From Parasitella parasitica (lineage: Eukaryota; Mucoromycota; Mucoromycetes; Mucorales; Mucoraceae): a stretch of 64,000 bases of DNA. Each line of letters begins with the position of its first letter. Within the stretch, counting starts at the first letter, position 1. Made by a program: the position numbers and the translations under genes. This document shows positions 10,827-23,160 of the stretch, piece after piece. The notes below the pieces were generated by a model. The model saw only the letters and a program-made list of their open reading frames with translations, had not been told where the DNA came from and ran no database searches. Location of the stretch: positions 70,962 through 134,961 of the forward strand of contig MU619300.1 of the NCBI GenBank assembly GCA_025201805.1. Direction: 5' to 3'.

Positions 10827-13800
10827 ATGCCATTACTTGATTTACTTGAGGATTCAGGTTGCTCAATAGGGCCTGATGGCATTATGTTTGGTGAGTCACA
10901 GCACACATGCACTTGGGAAGCAGCACTGACAAATCGCTACTCTAGTCATCGAGCCCGTTTTGTTTAGGAGAAAACTCTCCAGCCTGCTGAGAGCCCAGCC
11001 CCAAGCTCCCGAAGCGTTTATTAGAGACATTCAGGACTACACTGAAGACCCGCTAGAATTTAGAAAGCTCCTACTGCCATCGAAAATGGATGAAAATAGT
11101 GTAGGGAGAGCTGGTCGGTAAGTCATGGTATACTGCTGGAGGGAGGGATCGACGTTTCCGAAAACTGACAGGCTTACATCCGCAGCTCATCATGTTCAGA
11201 CAGCTTGTTCAAAACTTTACTGGCAATTGATTCCGTGCAAGCTGATTTGATCACCTATCTGCTAGAAAGACTGCCTGAATTTTACGACGAATTGGAGAAT
11301 GAGTAAGTGTGGCGATTGATTCATTCATGCGAGAACTGCGGCTCATAATGTCCCTGCTGTAGCAACTCGAGTTCTTGCACGGCTCGTTTGATTTTGCATC
11401 AATTGCGATGGCTAGACTACATTGTCCAGCCCGAAGCGCTCACAGGCAAACTGATCGAGATTATCCAGATCACCCCGCCCATCATTCAGCATGAAATGAT
11501 CACTTCTCTGCCAGACATTGTCAACGATTCCGAGCACAAGCCCATTGTCGTGTTTTTAAAGGAGCTCATGAACGACAACGGCGATCTGACTGTGGCTATT
11601 CTTGACGCACTTTCCAACCTGACGCTCCATTCAGAAAGCCTGGAGGATGTGAGAGAAACCGTGCTGGATCGATTGGAATCAGCACACTTGGATGACTTGG
11701 CAGTAATCATCAAATTTATGCTCCAGACTGTGACGCCAGCCACCGTTGACCAAGTTGTATGGGGGATTCGGCAGAAACTTAACTTTCGCTCTCTAAGCAG
11801 CAGTAAATCCAACCCAAGCCAAAACAGCCATGCAAGGACAGCAGCGCCTGAAGCACTCATAGTAGAGTCCATCAAACTGGGCTTGCAATTTCACAAGTTT
11901 GTGTGTGATTCGTGGTTCAAGTCCATCATTGCACTAGAGACAAAACGAGACCACAAGCTGATTGACATGATGGTGCTGATTATTTTGTATTCCATGACAT
12001 CGATAAAGAAAAAGGTAGAAGGCGCTGTAAAAAAGAAAATTATCTGCGGTTATATTACTGGGCCTTTGGTTCAAGAAACAATTATCAATCATCCAGATGG
12101 ATTGGCGGGTTACTGGGGCACCGTCTTGTCTTTGGCAGAGAGTCTGCTGCGCGCTAGTCAGCAAAACAGTACATTATCACCGTGCGCCAGTGCCATGTAT
12201 ATCAGTGCATTCAAATCGACAGATGCATACTATCGACAGGAGATCATCGGCGCACTCGTTACTCATATTGGCAGTGGCGTCGAGGTGGAAATGAATGTTG
12301 CATTGAATGTGTTGCTGGAACTAGTCAAGACGGATGTTTCCAGTGTTGTAATTTATAGCGTATTCATAAAGGGCATCTTGGATTACTTGGACAACTTGAA
12401 TGAATTTCAAATCCGCACCTTGTTTGATATATTTAGTTTGCTGGCATTAACGGTAAGCGACGTATTAGCATCATGTAACGATTTTTTTTTTCATGACAAA
12501 ATTGTCTAGACGGGTACTGATGCGGATGGTTCTGGTAACCTCTGGTCTGAAATACAGACGATTATAAGAAAACAATTGTCAAACCCAAGAGAGAAATACA
12601 AAAGCATTGGCATAATCGCAAGCTTGTCGGCTGTCAAAGTGCTAGGATCTAAAAAGCTGTGCATAGCATTCCAAAATCAACATTCCGAAGCAGGAGGGTC
12701 CTCCAGCACTCAAGTTAGTCGAGCAGCATTAGCACAAACTGCAGAAAGACACCCATTATTACAGAAAGCTACTGAATTACTCGACTTTGCACTTCGCAGT
12801 TCAGGAGAATATACCAATTGTATCAAACTTATCTATGATGATTTGGCCCACATGATCCAAGAAGAAGACATTGACGAGAGATTGGAACTTTGGATCAAGG
12901 AGAACATGACTTCTGATTTCACAGAATTTTACATGGCTGCCGTAGTGGATGCGGATGCTTATATCCAGGAATCAAAGAATAACGGGTACCTTAAATTGGA
13001 ACCAGTGCTACAAATGGGATTAGATGAAGTATGTGAGTTTGCTTGTAAGCTTGAATGGTCCTATTTACCATCTTTCCCCCCTCCCCCCTCCCCCCCCCCC
13101 TTTTTCTTGTTAGAGCGAAATTACTGTCAAGATGTTTGAATTATTGCACAATAATTTAGATTTTCGAAAAAAAAAAGCTCAAATTGTCCCCATGTGCTCC
13201 ATCTTCCACTTAATTCAAAGCTGCGAAAAGAAGCTTAACAATGGCAGCTTGGAAGAAGTAGATGCCTTATTTGGTTGCAGTGTGGTTCTGTTTGACGGCG
13301 AAAACCTAGACGACTTACCAGTAGAAGAAGTTGAATGTGCATGCGACATGCTTTTTTATACTATCAATTGGTTCAAGCAACTACTAAACGCATTCATGTT
13401 TAGTACTGAAGAAGAAAACTATCAAGCACGATTGTTCGAAAGACTGAGAAACATTCTTCTAATGGAATCCTTGCTAGAACAGCTAATGAAAAAAGTACCA
13501 AATTACGTACCATTGGAATTTCATACTATTGATACAATAAAGATGACCACTGCAACTACACTGTTGGCCATAGGTGATAATACCAGTCAGTCTACTTTGG
13601 ACGAAACAACTAGAACAAAATCCAGTAACGGCAATATCGCAGCTAAACCACACACCAACATCAAACTGAGTTCTATCCAAGATTTACGATCATATACTAG
13701 AGCCTTCGATGTGCACGTGTTGGAATTATTGAAATACAGTGAGCAAATGGACGACAATGACACGAAATTAACCGTGAAAGAAATCGACTACCTGCTACAG

Positions 13801-15944
13801 GATATTGAGCAAAAACTAGACATCAAGGTGTCGCCACCGCCAGTAGCATTCTTTGGCAAGAAAAAAGCGGACAAGCATCAACAGAATACATGCAATTTCA
13901 TCATGTTGGCAAGGGTAGATGCTCGACGATTAATGAAAAAGGTAATATTTTTTTTGTGTGTGATTTCTCGGTTTCTCACATTTTAGCTTAGGTTTTGGTG
14001 TATTTGCCAGAGATTCTACAAACATTAGAGAATCTCTATGCAGAGTTACAGGAAAAGGTACTTGTCATTGAGCATGAAGCTGGCATTATTACTGACTCGT
14101 TCAATTCTAGGATATAGAGCCAGGACATATAGATGTAAGAGATCTGATTTTATAGTGGAAAAAAAAAAGGATCCGGCTTGACGTTTTTATAGGGGTCAGA
14201 GACACTTGTTGAATGCATCACTAGGATTTTTGATATCGTCTTCAAACTAGTCTCGTGGCCGGACATTGAGATTGCGGATAATAAAGACATCCTCAAAGAT
14301 ATCATCCGCATCGTTGCTGAGAGAGTCTCTGGCAAGGATCCACAACAAGCATTTGAGTATCTATCCAACTACATTGTCGGCATCCCCAAAGCAACCACAG
14401 CAGTATTGCTATACAAGATATTACTACGGTTCATGGCACTGTTTAATGTCATTGACAACAAATATGCTCTCAATGTGGTAAACCAGATTGTGTCTACAGA
14501 TTGGTTTGACTGGAGAGACATTCAAAAGGAAATTCCGTTCTTGTTTGAAGAGTCTATTGAAAAGAGCCAAGCGTCATTGTCATTGCTGTCTGATTTTGTT
14601 AATATCGTACTACCCCGATATGAAGCAGAGGGCGTTTTAGAAGAGTATCCACTACTGAAACCAGACACCATCAACCAGCACTATCAGGTCTGTTTCGTAG
14701 TTTAGAGCGCATTTTATACTCGATCACTGATATTTTAGTATTCAATAGGCCATCTTTAATCAAACCGTCAAGGCATTAGATTTGCTAAAAGATACAGATC
14801 AAGACGCTGAGATTGTCTTGACGCAAACTGCACATATTGTCAAGATATTCGAACGACTCACAGATTATGTAAAAACCAAAGAGAACAGAACCCTGATGGG
14901 TGTCTTGCTAAAGGCAGGACGTATATTCATCGACCAATTTACAAAACACTCTGTTCCGTACTTTTCAAGCGTTTTCAAAGAGCATTCACCTAGTATCCTT
15001 AGCATTTTCAAAGATTTACAATCTAGTACTCGAATGCTTCAGGTAAGAAAAAAAATAAGCGGTTTTGCTCGAAAGATGTGTGTTTTTTTTTACAATTCAT
15101 AGATTATATGCTCTCATGTTAAAGTGTTGAAGGATGTGTCTCAAAGTGCCTATGTACCGCCATTGAAAAAGTCATTGGAAATTGTAATTTACCAGGTCAA
15201 GCTGGTCCTCATTGAAAACCGCATACCACAATCTGCATTTTTTATGGGTAAGCTGAGTCAATTGAATGACGACTTGATAGGGGAGCTAAAACTTGAGATT
15301 TTTAGGTGCATTGAAACATAGAGATATTCATGGCGCTGAAGTGTCATCACAGGTGATAATGATTGTCTGCGCACTTTTTACCAAGAAACTGATAATGGCT
15401 CTAGATTCCAAAGGACCTCTCAGCATCTTCAGAAGAAGAACAAGATGAAATTGTTGATGAAGGCGTAGAATTGCAAGCAATCGAAGAGGAGGATGAGCAA
15501 GAAGAAGAAGATGAGACTGATTCCCAGGAGAAGAAGCATAAAAAAGCCAGAAAATCGGCCGCTCCCAAACGCAAAAGAAATAGCAGTGCAATCCGAAAAC
15601 AAAAAAGTGTCCAAATTACTTACCGTACATCGAGCGTTGTGCCTTCTTCATCTGATGAAGACAATGGAGAGCCTGAATACAAAAGAAAGAAAGCTACTAG
15701 AAAAGCACAATGCCAAGTTGAGGATGAGAGAGAAGAGGAGGAAGAGGGCGTGATTGTATTTACTGATGGCGACCTTCAATCTGATGAAGATGAACCCATG
15801 GACGATAAAGAAGTATTACCGCCTTCTCTATCACCTTCGCCCTCACCATCGCCTCCACCTCCACCTATAAAGAAGCAATCTGCACCTAAGCGCGGCAGTC
15901 TTGGTTTATCGAAATCTTCCAAGACTTTCAATCTAAGTAAATAA
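10827..15944 (+). CDS. FANCD2: FANCD2, Fanconi anaemia DNA-crosslink repair protein
   Basis: Large multi-exon gene starting with MPLLDLLEDSGCSIGPDGIM (10827-10890). The next exons are 10946-11117, 11186-11302 and 11363-about 12451. Helical-repeat sequence runs collinear with animal FANCD2 over the whole length: HEMITSLPDIVNDSEH, LDDLAVIIKFML, EIIGALVTHIGSG, FIKGILDYLDNLNEFQIRTL, LEEVDALFGC, VPPLKKSLEIVIYQVK and FFMGALKHRDIHGAEVSS. The last needs splicing from ATGG at about 15247 to GTGCATTG at about 15306. The mono-ubiquitination site (FVKGILDYLDN in animals) keeps its Lys, here residue 454, codon 12369-12371. The C-terminus is acidic, then Lys/Arg-rich, with a short Pro run. In animals FANCD2-FANCI clamps DNA at stalled forks after FANCL ubiquitination. 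S. cerevisiae and S. pombe lack it. Confidence 0.95.
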
Positions 15945-16112
15945 ATGCTTCAATATGTATCGCAATGGTGCGATGTGTATAATTAAGATCTTTACTGTCT
16001 CGGTGCTTCGCATCTGTAGTCATGCATCTGTAGTCAAAGTATCATATCTAAATTGGGGAAAAAAGAAAGAAAAAAAAAAAAAGTCTTTGATAACTACATA
16101 TGAATCTCATAT
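15945..16112. other. Convergent 3' ends of FANCD2 and SREBP-like gene
   Basis: 168 bp between convergent stop codons with poly(A)-type AT-rich sequence and an A run at about 16063-16082. If the last SREBP-like exon (16113-16251) is wrong, this gap extends to 16314. Confidence 0.4.
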
Positions 16113-17829
16113 TTAGTTTGCTTTATTCCTTTTATAAAAACATGAGGGTATAGTTGTATGCATCGAATGATTCCTTGATTGTTTCGGGAAAATGTAACGC
16201 TTTAAACAGTGAGCAAGAGCCAGTAGAACAATCGCAAACTTAAGCCATAAACTGTTATATTATGATTAGTTGTCTATGCATCTAAGTAGCCTTCTTTTCA
16301 TCGAATCTGATTGCTTACCAATATTCCAATGAGCTGACTGATGAAAAGGCTAATGTTTGTTTCTTCAAAGACATGGTCTGGTCTCCATGATGTGATTGAG
16401 CAGCTTCATTTTCAAATGATAGAGGAGACATAATAATCAAGCATAGAAACATGGCCATGAATGCTTTGTTGCCGTTGTTTTCAGTTGGTGTGTTTGTGTT
16501 GGATCGAGATTCGTTGCTGCCAGCAGTAGTTTGCTGCTCTTCCTGGACACCTGTAAAGATTGCGGTGTTACGGCCGTTCTTTTTAGCTCTTTTACGATGT
16601 GGTCTTCGCGCGGCTTTTGGCAACAGTTCAGCCAAAGCCGCTCTCTGAGCCGCTCTTTCGCGCAGTATCCTTTGGTGTTCGGCTCTTTCCTGCTCCATTA
16701 ACTCTTGTCGTTCAGCTAGCACTCTCTGCTCTTCTGCTTGCTGGAAATCTTGTTTTTGAGCTTGAAAGCGATCCAAGGCCTTGGCACCACCCGGCATCTG
16801 AGCCAAGATTTGCTGCAGCACTTGGTTTTCACGTTCTGCCAATTCGTTGCTATGCTTTAAATGATGAATGTATTCAGTGGCTTTAAGTAAAATGGTGGCC
16901 TTATTGAGTTTTTTGGCGACTTCTACGCCTTCTACAATATCGACTGGGTTGGAGGAGACAGCGCCATCATCATCATCAGATTCGGCAGCTTCATCTTCGT
17001 CATCTCCAGCATTACTCGAGCTAACACTCTTTTTTCTCCCTCGGATCTTGGCCTTGTAAAGCACAGGTACAACGTTCTTCAAATCGCGGATACGGTCGTT
17101 AATATTGTTGCGATAACGGCGCTCAATGGCATTATGAGCTACTTTTTTCAGCTGGCGACCTGTTTCGACAGGAGAATTGCGACGAGTGGAGCGAGCCGCG
17201 ATGGCGGCAACAGCAGCAGCGACCATATTAGATGTGTTGCTACTGACAGAATCGCTACGATGGCTCTTTCTCCCATGACGAATTTCGTGGCAATCTTCTT
17301 TTGGAAATTCAGAGACGACTACGTTCGTAAAACGTTAATTAAGCGCGTATTTTTAGTGGCATGATTGCTCTGTACCTTTATTTTCGCTGGTTGATTTTCG
17401 CCATTGATCAATTACAGCATATGCGTTTGCAAGTTGAGGAGGAGATGTCGGAGATACAGTTTTAGACGGTTCGGAAGTAGAACAGGGTGAGTTTGCTTCA
17501 GTTGAATGCAATGATGCGCGGGATTGAGGTGTACCAGGGAAGATAGCATCAGACATCGGTGTAGGAAAATTAGTGGCATTGCTTGCCATAATGGTGGTAA
17601 TGGGTGGTACACTGGCTGCTACAGCGAAACAATGACCAGATGTGACGGTAGTAGCTGATAGCTGCTCAGAACAAGCAATACTATAGTTGCAATGTCCATG
17701 TGGGTGCCGTGCTGAGTAGAAACGACCAGGACTTGACAGACTGGGTTGACTGACCATGTCTAGAGTGGAAACAGGAGTATGCTGATGTAGCATTTGTTGC
17801 TTTGAACACCAATTGAGCTCCTGGATTGG

Positions 17830-17889
<60 letters not shown>

Positions 17890-18075
17890 GTGTAGGTAAT
17901 ATTGATGCTGCTGTAATTGAGCAACAAAAGGAGGGGCCCCAAATCGATGGGGTAGTGTAGGATGAATAATTTTCCCGTAGTTTGACATCTGTTGCTGGTG
18001 ATTAGGATGCAGTGAGCTGGAGGTCACATCGAAATACGTATCGAAGTCTAAATCTGGCATTTCTTGTTGAAGCAT
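16113..18075 (-). CDS. SREBP-type bHLH membrane-anchored transcription factor
   Basis: Rebuilt from three exons (18075-17376, 17297-16319, 16251-16113) summing to 1818 nt, 605 residues. The N-terminus is disordered, with a glutamine run at about residues 63-82. The bHLH begins AHNAIERRYRNNINDRIRDL (about 286-305); the Tyr in RRYR is the SREBP hallmark. The loop is long and acidic, helix 2 is KLNKATILLKATEYIHHL, and a charged leucine-zipper-like coiled coil follows. A membrane segment FMAMFLCLIIMSPLSF lies near 513-528. The third exon, not visible as an open frame with an ATG, adds a second hydrophobic segment KFAIVLLALAHC, giving the SREBP hairpin topology. SREBPs are cleaved from the ER or Golgi to activate sterol or hypoxia genes. 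Lack of a recognisable long SCAP-binding domain is notable. Exon 3 is supported by a CTAAT branch point and frame. Confidence 0.82.
17829..17887 (-). repeat. Uninterrupted CAG (polyglutamine) repeat
   Basis: About eighteen consecutive CTG triplets on the plus strand (CAG on the coding strand) inside the SREBP-like gene, encoding a near-pure glutamine tract just N-terminal to QELNW. Pure CAG runs of this length are unstable. Neighbouring Gln codons are mixed. Confidence 0.95.
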
Positions 18076-19440
18076 TGCGTTTTCCTGGCAAGCGACTTGA
18101 TCAGCTTGTTAAATGAAATAATAAACAAGGAAGAAAAAAAAAGCCAACGCCAAAAAGAGGGGAAATATAGATTCAATACGGAAATCAAGACATTGTTTCA
18201 GCATGAAAGTGGCATGTTGTTTTGGAAAAAGGGTCATGTCAATAGCAGCATTTCTTACATTACAAGTAGAAAAAAGCTTAGAGCAAAGAGTACTATACAC
18301 AGGCAATGAATTTCATGATTCTTGTCTACATTTCAGGTCATTTACCAAGATTCTTTACGTACATTGTGTATATTTTTTTTTTGCGTATACGCTATTTTAA
18401 ACCAGACATTGTATTCGGAAGCATTTTGAAATAAAAAAATAAAAAAATCACTCTTATTTACAAAATACCTTTGAAACTTTTAAAATATAGAAATTTTGAA
18501 ACAATTCAGAGGATGAAAATGCTATCAATAACTGTGATATTGAATAATACATTGTTTTATGCCACTAGACTTGATGCAAAATAAATATATCAAATTAAAA
18601 GGCCTGTGGTACGTTCAAAGTTACAGACATTAATGCAATGCCATGTAGAGTGCTTAAAATCAGCTATCTATGATATTGATCTTTTTCAATCCCCAATTAG
18701 CCGTTTGAACCGAGAAAAAAAAGAAAGGAAGTTTATCATGTCATTCAAGCTACTACAGTATGCTTAAAGTTAAATTAAGTTTCCAGAGCAATATACGAGG
18801 ATCACAGTTATTCAACGTATATATGTCACCCATCCAGATGATATTTTAAAGCTAATAGTGGTTACCAATGCCAAAGATTTGGGAAGGGATACTTTTTTTT
18901 TTTTTTTTTTTTTTTTCTAAAAATAAAGCGCGGCTGTACTCAACTAGATATCAACTCACACTCTTCTTCCTGAGAGGTGTCCTCAGCATAGCGACTTTGG
19001 AAAGCAGCAGTAGTGCCAGCAACAATATGGAATATATAGAAAGGCTGTCCATTAATCGCAAAACGGTAGTTGGTCTTCGATAACTTGAAAATGGCAGTGA
19101 TGGCGTCAAGTGCGGGCCCAGATGGCCCAAGGAAGATACTTGGTCGCGTTTCTAAAATCCATTTGCGTTTTACTGACATGGAATCATAAATATGTTAACG
19201 GTTTCACATGAATAAAATAAAACTAATGAAAGAGGCAAACATTGTATCTGGTACTGCTGTTATGACATATACTTTTAACAAAAAAAAAGGAACTTTGCTA
19301 ATATACCAAACTCTTATTGCATTTTATCAATTGAAAATCAATAAGCGTCAATTCTGAATAAACAATGAAAAAATCAAAAATATTAGGTGTATTACGTGAG
19401 CACAGACTCTTTGAACAGAGCAAGTCGGGCGATACATTTT
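18076..19440. other. Intergenic, gene-poor
   Basis: AT-rich DNA upstream of the SREBP-like gene. It contains a T run at about 18894-18916. A 79-codon minus-strand open frame (18940-19179) with SIFLGPSGPALDAITAIF and a FYIFHIVAGTTAAFQSRY stretch has balanced, protein-like composition. I recognise no family, and it may be a fragment of a decayed gene. Nothing else coding was found. Confidence 0.4.
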
Positions 19441-21425
19441 GCAGTTTCTGAAAAAAATTCAAGTAAACGATAAAGGTCATGGTGATTGTGATAATATACA
19501 TTAGGGCTTCTGGTAATAAACCTTTTATTTCTAATAAAAGCCAAAAAGAGAAATGTCTCCGTAAAAAGATTTCTCTCCGTATTTAGAGAAAAAGAGCAAT
19601 TGCTTTCTTTCATTCATAGTGAATATACAAAGAGAATGTGTTGTAAAATAAGCTATCTACATCATATCTTTAAGTTCAAGTAGTCTTTAAAAAAGATTAC
19701 GGTTGTCTATTGACAAACATCAGTGATTCAGGGTGTTAGTGTGTCTGTTGACTATGGATCAAAAACCTTTAATTGGATTCAAGAACGGAGAGTATAGTTG
19801 AAGATAAACACATTTATGTCCTTAGGATTCCATAAGTTTCTATACAGACAGTTTTTTTTATGTGTACGCGTTATATTCTGGTGGCTGTTTGTTTGCTCTT
19901 CTCTGGCAGTTTCTTGTACCTTCAATTGATTTGGCGTCTTCTAGTGTATAAGGTCATGTCAGATATATACCAAGCTTGGCTCCCTATATCCAATTGCACA
20001 GTAGAATAGCCATCCTTTCCATAACATTAGAAAGGTACAAAAGTGTGCGTAGATTTCAGGCGCCTGATTTTATTTTATTTTTTGGTCTACGCGAACTTCA
20101 GTGTGTTGTTGTCAGAAAAGAGACAAAAACTGTAAGAAAACAATGTTTAGCGATCTCAAACACTAAAAAAAAAAAGCAATGCAAAGTAATGCATTAGATT
20201 ATAAGGCACCTTTTGATTACAAATTTGCATAGCTTAGAGCAAGTTTTTATGCTCTCTGAGTTGAAAACAGATGAAGACAACGACTTTTCTGACTTTTTTC
20301 GGAAAAGTATTTTTCAAAATCGGAGCGTGAGATCATCAGGTCCGTTACAGATATGCAAGTGCTATCATTAGAAAGCCAAGAAGCACAAAATTTGAATAAA
20401 TTAAATTGCAACTGTTTTTCTCTTCAATTGGGCAAGCTATGGCTTCTCAAAGCTCAAAAATCACTATTTTTCTTGGATAGCGGAGATTAATGTGTCCAAA
20501 ACAAGGAAGGAAAAATTCTTTCAGATACTCCATTTGGACAATTTGAGAACAAAATTACTTTTTTCAGGCAAGATATCATCTTCGGATACTATGCATACCA
20601 CGGCTGTCGTTCTATGATAATAGTTGTAGTTCTGGGCGCTCTACACGATGGTATCATTTCATAATCTCCATATGTTCATGGAAGGAATTCTGTCGAAAAA
20701 ACCTCAAAATCAGATCAAGCGAGAAAAGTCAATATTTTGCTTAATCAGAGCGCATCTCCAGTCTTTCAGATCAAGGAATGGTCTTTTGCGACCATTTTCC
20801 TCTAATATATGCTATAGTAAAAAGTTTTATTTTTGAGGTCAAAATTGAGGATAATGCATAACTGATGATTTTGGATGTGTGGATACAAGGAAAAAACTGA
20901 AAAAAATCGGTCATTTTGCATCGAAAAAAAAATCATGCTCAAATTGCACCAAAATCATATATAATATTGTTTTTTCCCAATGGATACTATTTCCGGTGTA
21001 ATCAGGGCACTTTTGACTATCAAAATCAATCAATAAATGGCACAGGAAGCTCAAGTTTTTGCTTTTAAGCTGTAAAAAAATATCTATCTGCAGATGATAT
21101 CACGCCAATGTCAATTCTAATACATGACACAGCTCTATAAAGTAAGTATTCTTGATGCCACAAGTATACATTTCTTCATAGTAGTATGGCAAAACAGGTA
21201 TGGCTCATCGAGTTGGAAGCAAAAGAGGATAATTAATGAACCCAATGTTTTTTCTGTAATAACCCCTTGCTATTTGTGAATAATTACCAAGTTGCCAATT
21301 GCTAGTGGCAGAGAGGCCCTATTACCATTGTTGCTTATATAAATGATAAATTTCAGTTCTAGAGTTCCTTTTTTTTTTGTAATTTCAATGCTAAACTTGT
21401 AAAAATAGAAGGTAAAATTGAGGGT
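19440..21425. repeat. 2-kb dispersed repeat, left copy
   Basis: This segment reappears, reverse-complemented, at about 41205-43245 with long identical runs and scattered substitutions and small indels. Anchors: ATGGTATCATTTCATAATCT at 20649 equals the reverse complement of 41939-41958; the ACGCGAACTTCAGTGTGTT area near 20090 matches about 42512-42530 in reverse; the CAACAATGGTAATAGGG block near 21323-21339 (reverse) matches 41290-41306. Boundaries were placed where similarity fades and are accurate to about 20 bp. It has no convincing long open frame. A 62-codon frame is open in both copies but carries no known motif. It looks like a non-autonomous transposable element; no terminal repeats or target duplications were established. 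Confidence 0.85.
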
Positions 21426-23150
21426 AATTTTATTAACAAAAGTTAGGCTTCATAATAAACTTCTCGTAGATTTCAAGTTCCAGGCACTGTATTATCCAAT
21501 TCTGAACAGGGGATAATTCGCTATACCAAGCACATTTTTGTATACCAACCCGTCTGTTTTAACGATCAAGCTGACGGAATATTTGATAAGAATGTGTATC
21601 GTTCGGATCTGGGGGCCGGAAAATACACCATCATTGCAGTAATGGTGCAAATGCGTCAGAAGCATTGGATGCAGTGGTTGGGATGATGCATCCACAGACA
21701 CTAAGGATATTGTTAAAGAACAATATGCCAGAAGAGAAAGAGACTAGCCCGCAATGAGAAGACCACATACTGGGTTTGGCTTGGAATTACGAATGTAATA
21801 TAGTACCCTGTATTGAGGAAGAAGAGGCATACGTTTCTTGACGTACAAGTGAATCAAGGGAACGGGTCCTAAGATTACGTACAAGTTGACTACGAGTGGA
21901 CATGTCGCAAAGAAATTGGTAAGGCCGCGGCAGTTGAGTGATCCAGTATTAAATTTAAGAAGTATCGGGGGTTGTTGAAGTCGTGTTAGGAAAGTAAGCC
22001 GAGTCTATGGATATATAAATCGTATAGTTATTAGTAATAGGATCTAACAAATTCATTTTATTATGATTCTTTTTCAAAGCAACAGTGAGTTAAAGAAGAA
22101 GGACGTATTGGAAGCGAATTTGTCTGAAACCAGGCATGATGAGTGTGGGTAGGTTCGTGAACGTTCACAACATCAGTAGAAGGGTCCGTAGGAAAAGATT
22201 CAGAGGCAACTGTCAATGTGACTGATATAGAAGTAGCATCCACGACAGTGAGAGAGGCAACAAGAGGTAGAAGCAGTAATGATCGCAGCGGGAGAGGTTG
22301 GGGAAAGCCCTGATGCATTATTAGCGAAAGGATAGAGGGGAGAACGACCCCCTGCTCAATGGCTCGTTTCCCGAAGAAGCTTTTCGCTTCTTACCACGCT
22401 TTTGCTGATCTTCATATATTACGGCGGGGACATTGCTTACGAATGTGGCCCTTGCATTCACATAAGCGACAATTGACACTTTGAATAAGCGAACAGGGCA
22501 ATCAACGAAGGTGCGGTCGACTGAGTGACATAGTAGTGAGGGTACGAAGGCATGGCTGCCCAAGTGGCACAAATAAGGATCTAGTCAAGATTCGTGGTCA
22601 ATGAATCATTGGTAGACGAGTAGTCCAATGGACGGTAGGCCCATTCCACTCGGTGAGGTAGTTTAGGTATATCTTGCTGGGCCGCTAATACAACGTAACC
22701 CTCACCAGAGTAAAGACTGGCCAAATCAGTTACGAAGCCACAACCAGTAGCAGAACTACATTCTTAATAATTTTCTTGCATGCCAGAGTGAAGATTGTTC
22801 CTGGCGACCGTAAAAAAAAGGCCACTTTCACCGTGGCAACGAGGATTCAGGGATGTAGCCATAACACTCGATTTCATGGAGACACCTGAGAAAAATTTTG
22901 ACCATAGCTTTTTTGTTTGTTGAAAAATCACTTCTTCAGACCTTGCAAAGCACCGTTTGATTCTTTAGCGGAGGAAACCATGTTTGCAAGTACCATCTTC
23001 CTTAACAGATGTAAATGGGTCCTGTAGAACACTCCCGTATTACAAATAAGGGATTCCCTTTATACCAAGAGCGAAAATCAGTGCAAGATAGCTTACATTA
23101 CCGAAATTTTACGGTGAAACCACTTTTGAAATGAAATTGTGAGGATCAGG
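21426..23150. other. Decayed sequence between repeat and Fanzor relic
   Basis: No intact gene. Unlike the surrounding AT-rich DNA, 21.5-22.9 kb is less AT-rich and has broken protein-like frames on both strands. One is a minus frame at 22321-22572 with CPVRLFKVSIVAYVNARATF and KKRKASSGNE; another is a minus frame at 22061-22318. Stops and shifts break any longer reading. It may be the 5' or accessory part of the element holding the Fanzor-like relic, or a separate dead gene. I could not identify it. Confidence 0.35.
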
Positions 23151-23160
23151 TTTTCACTGA

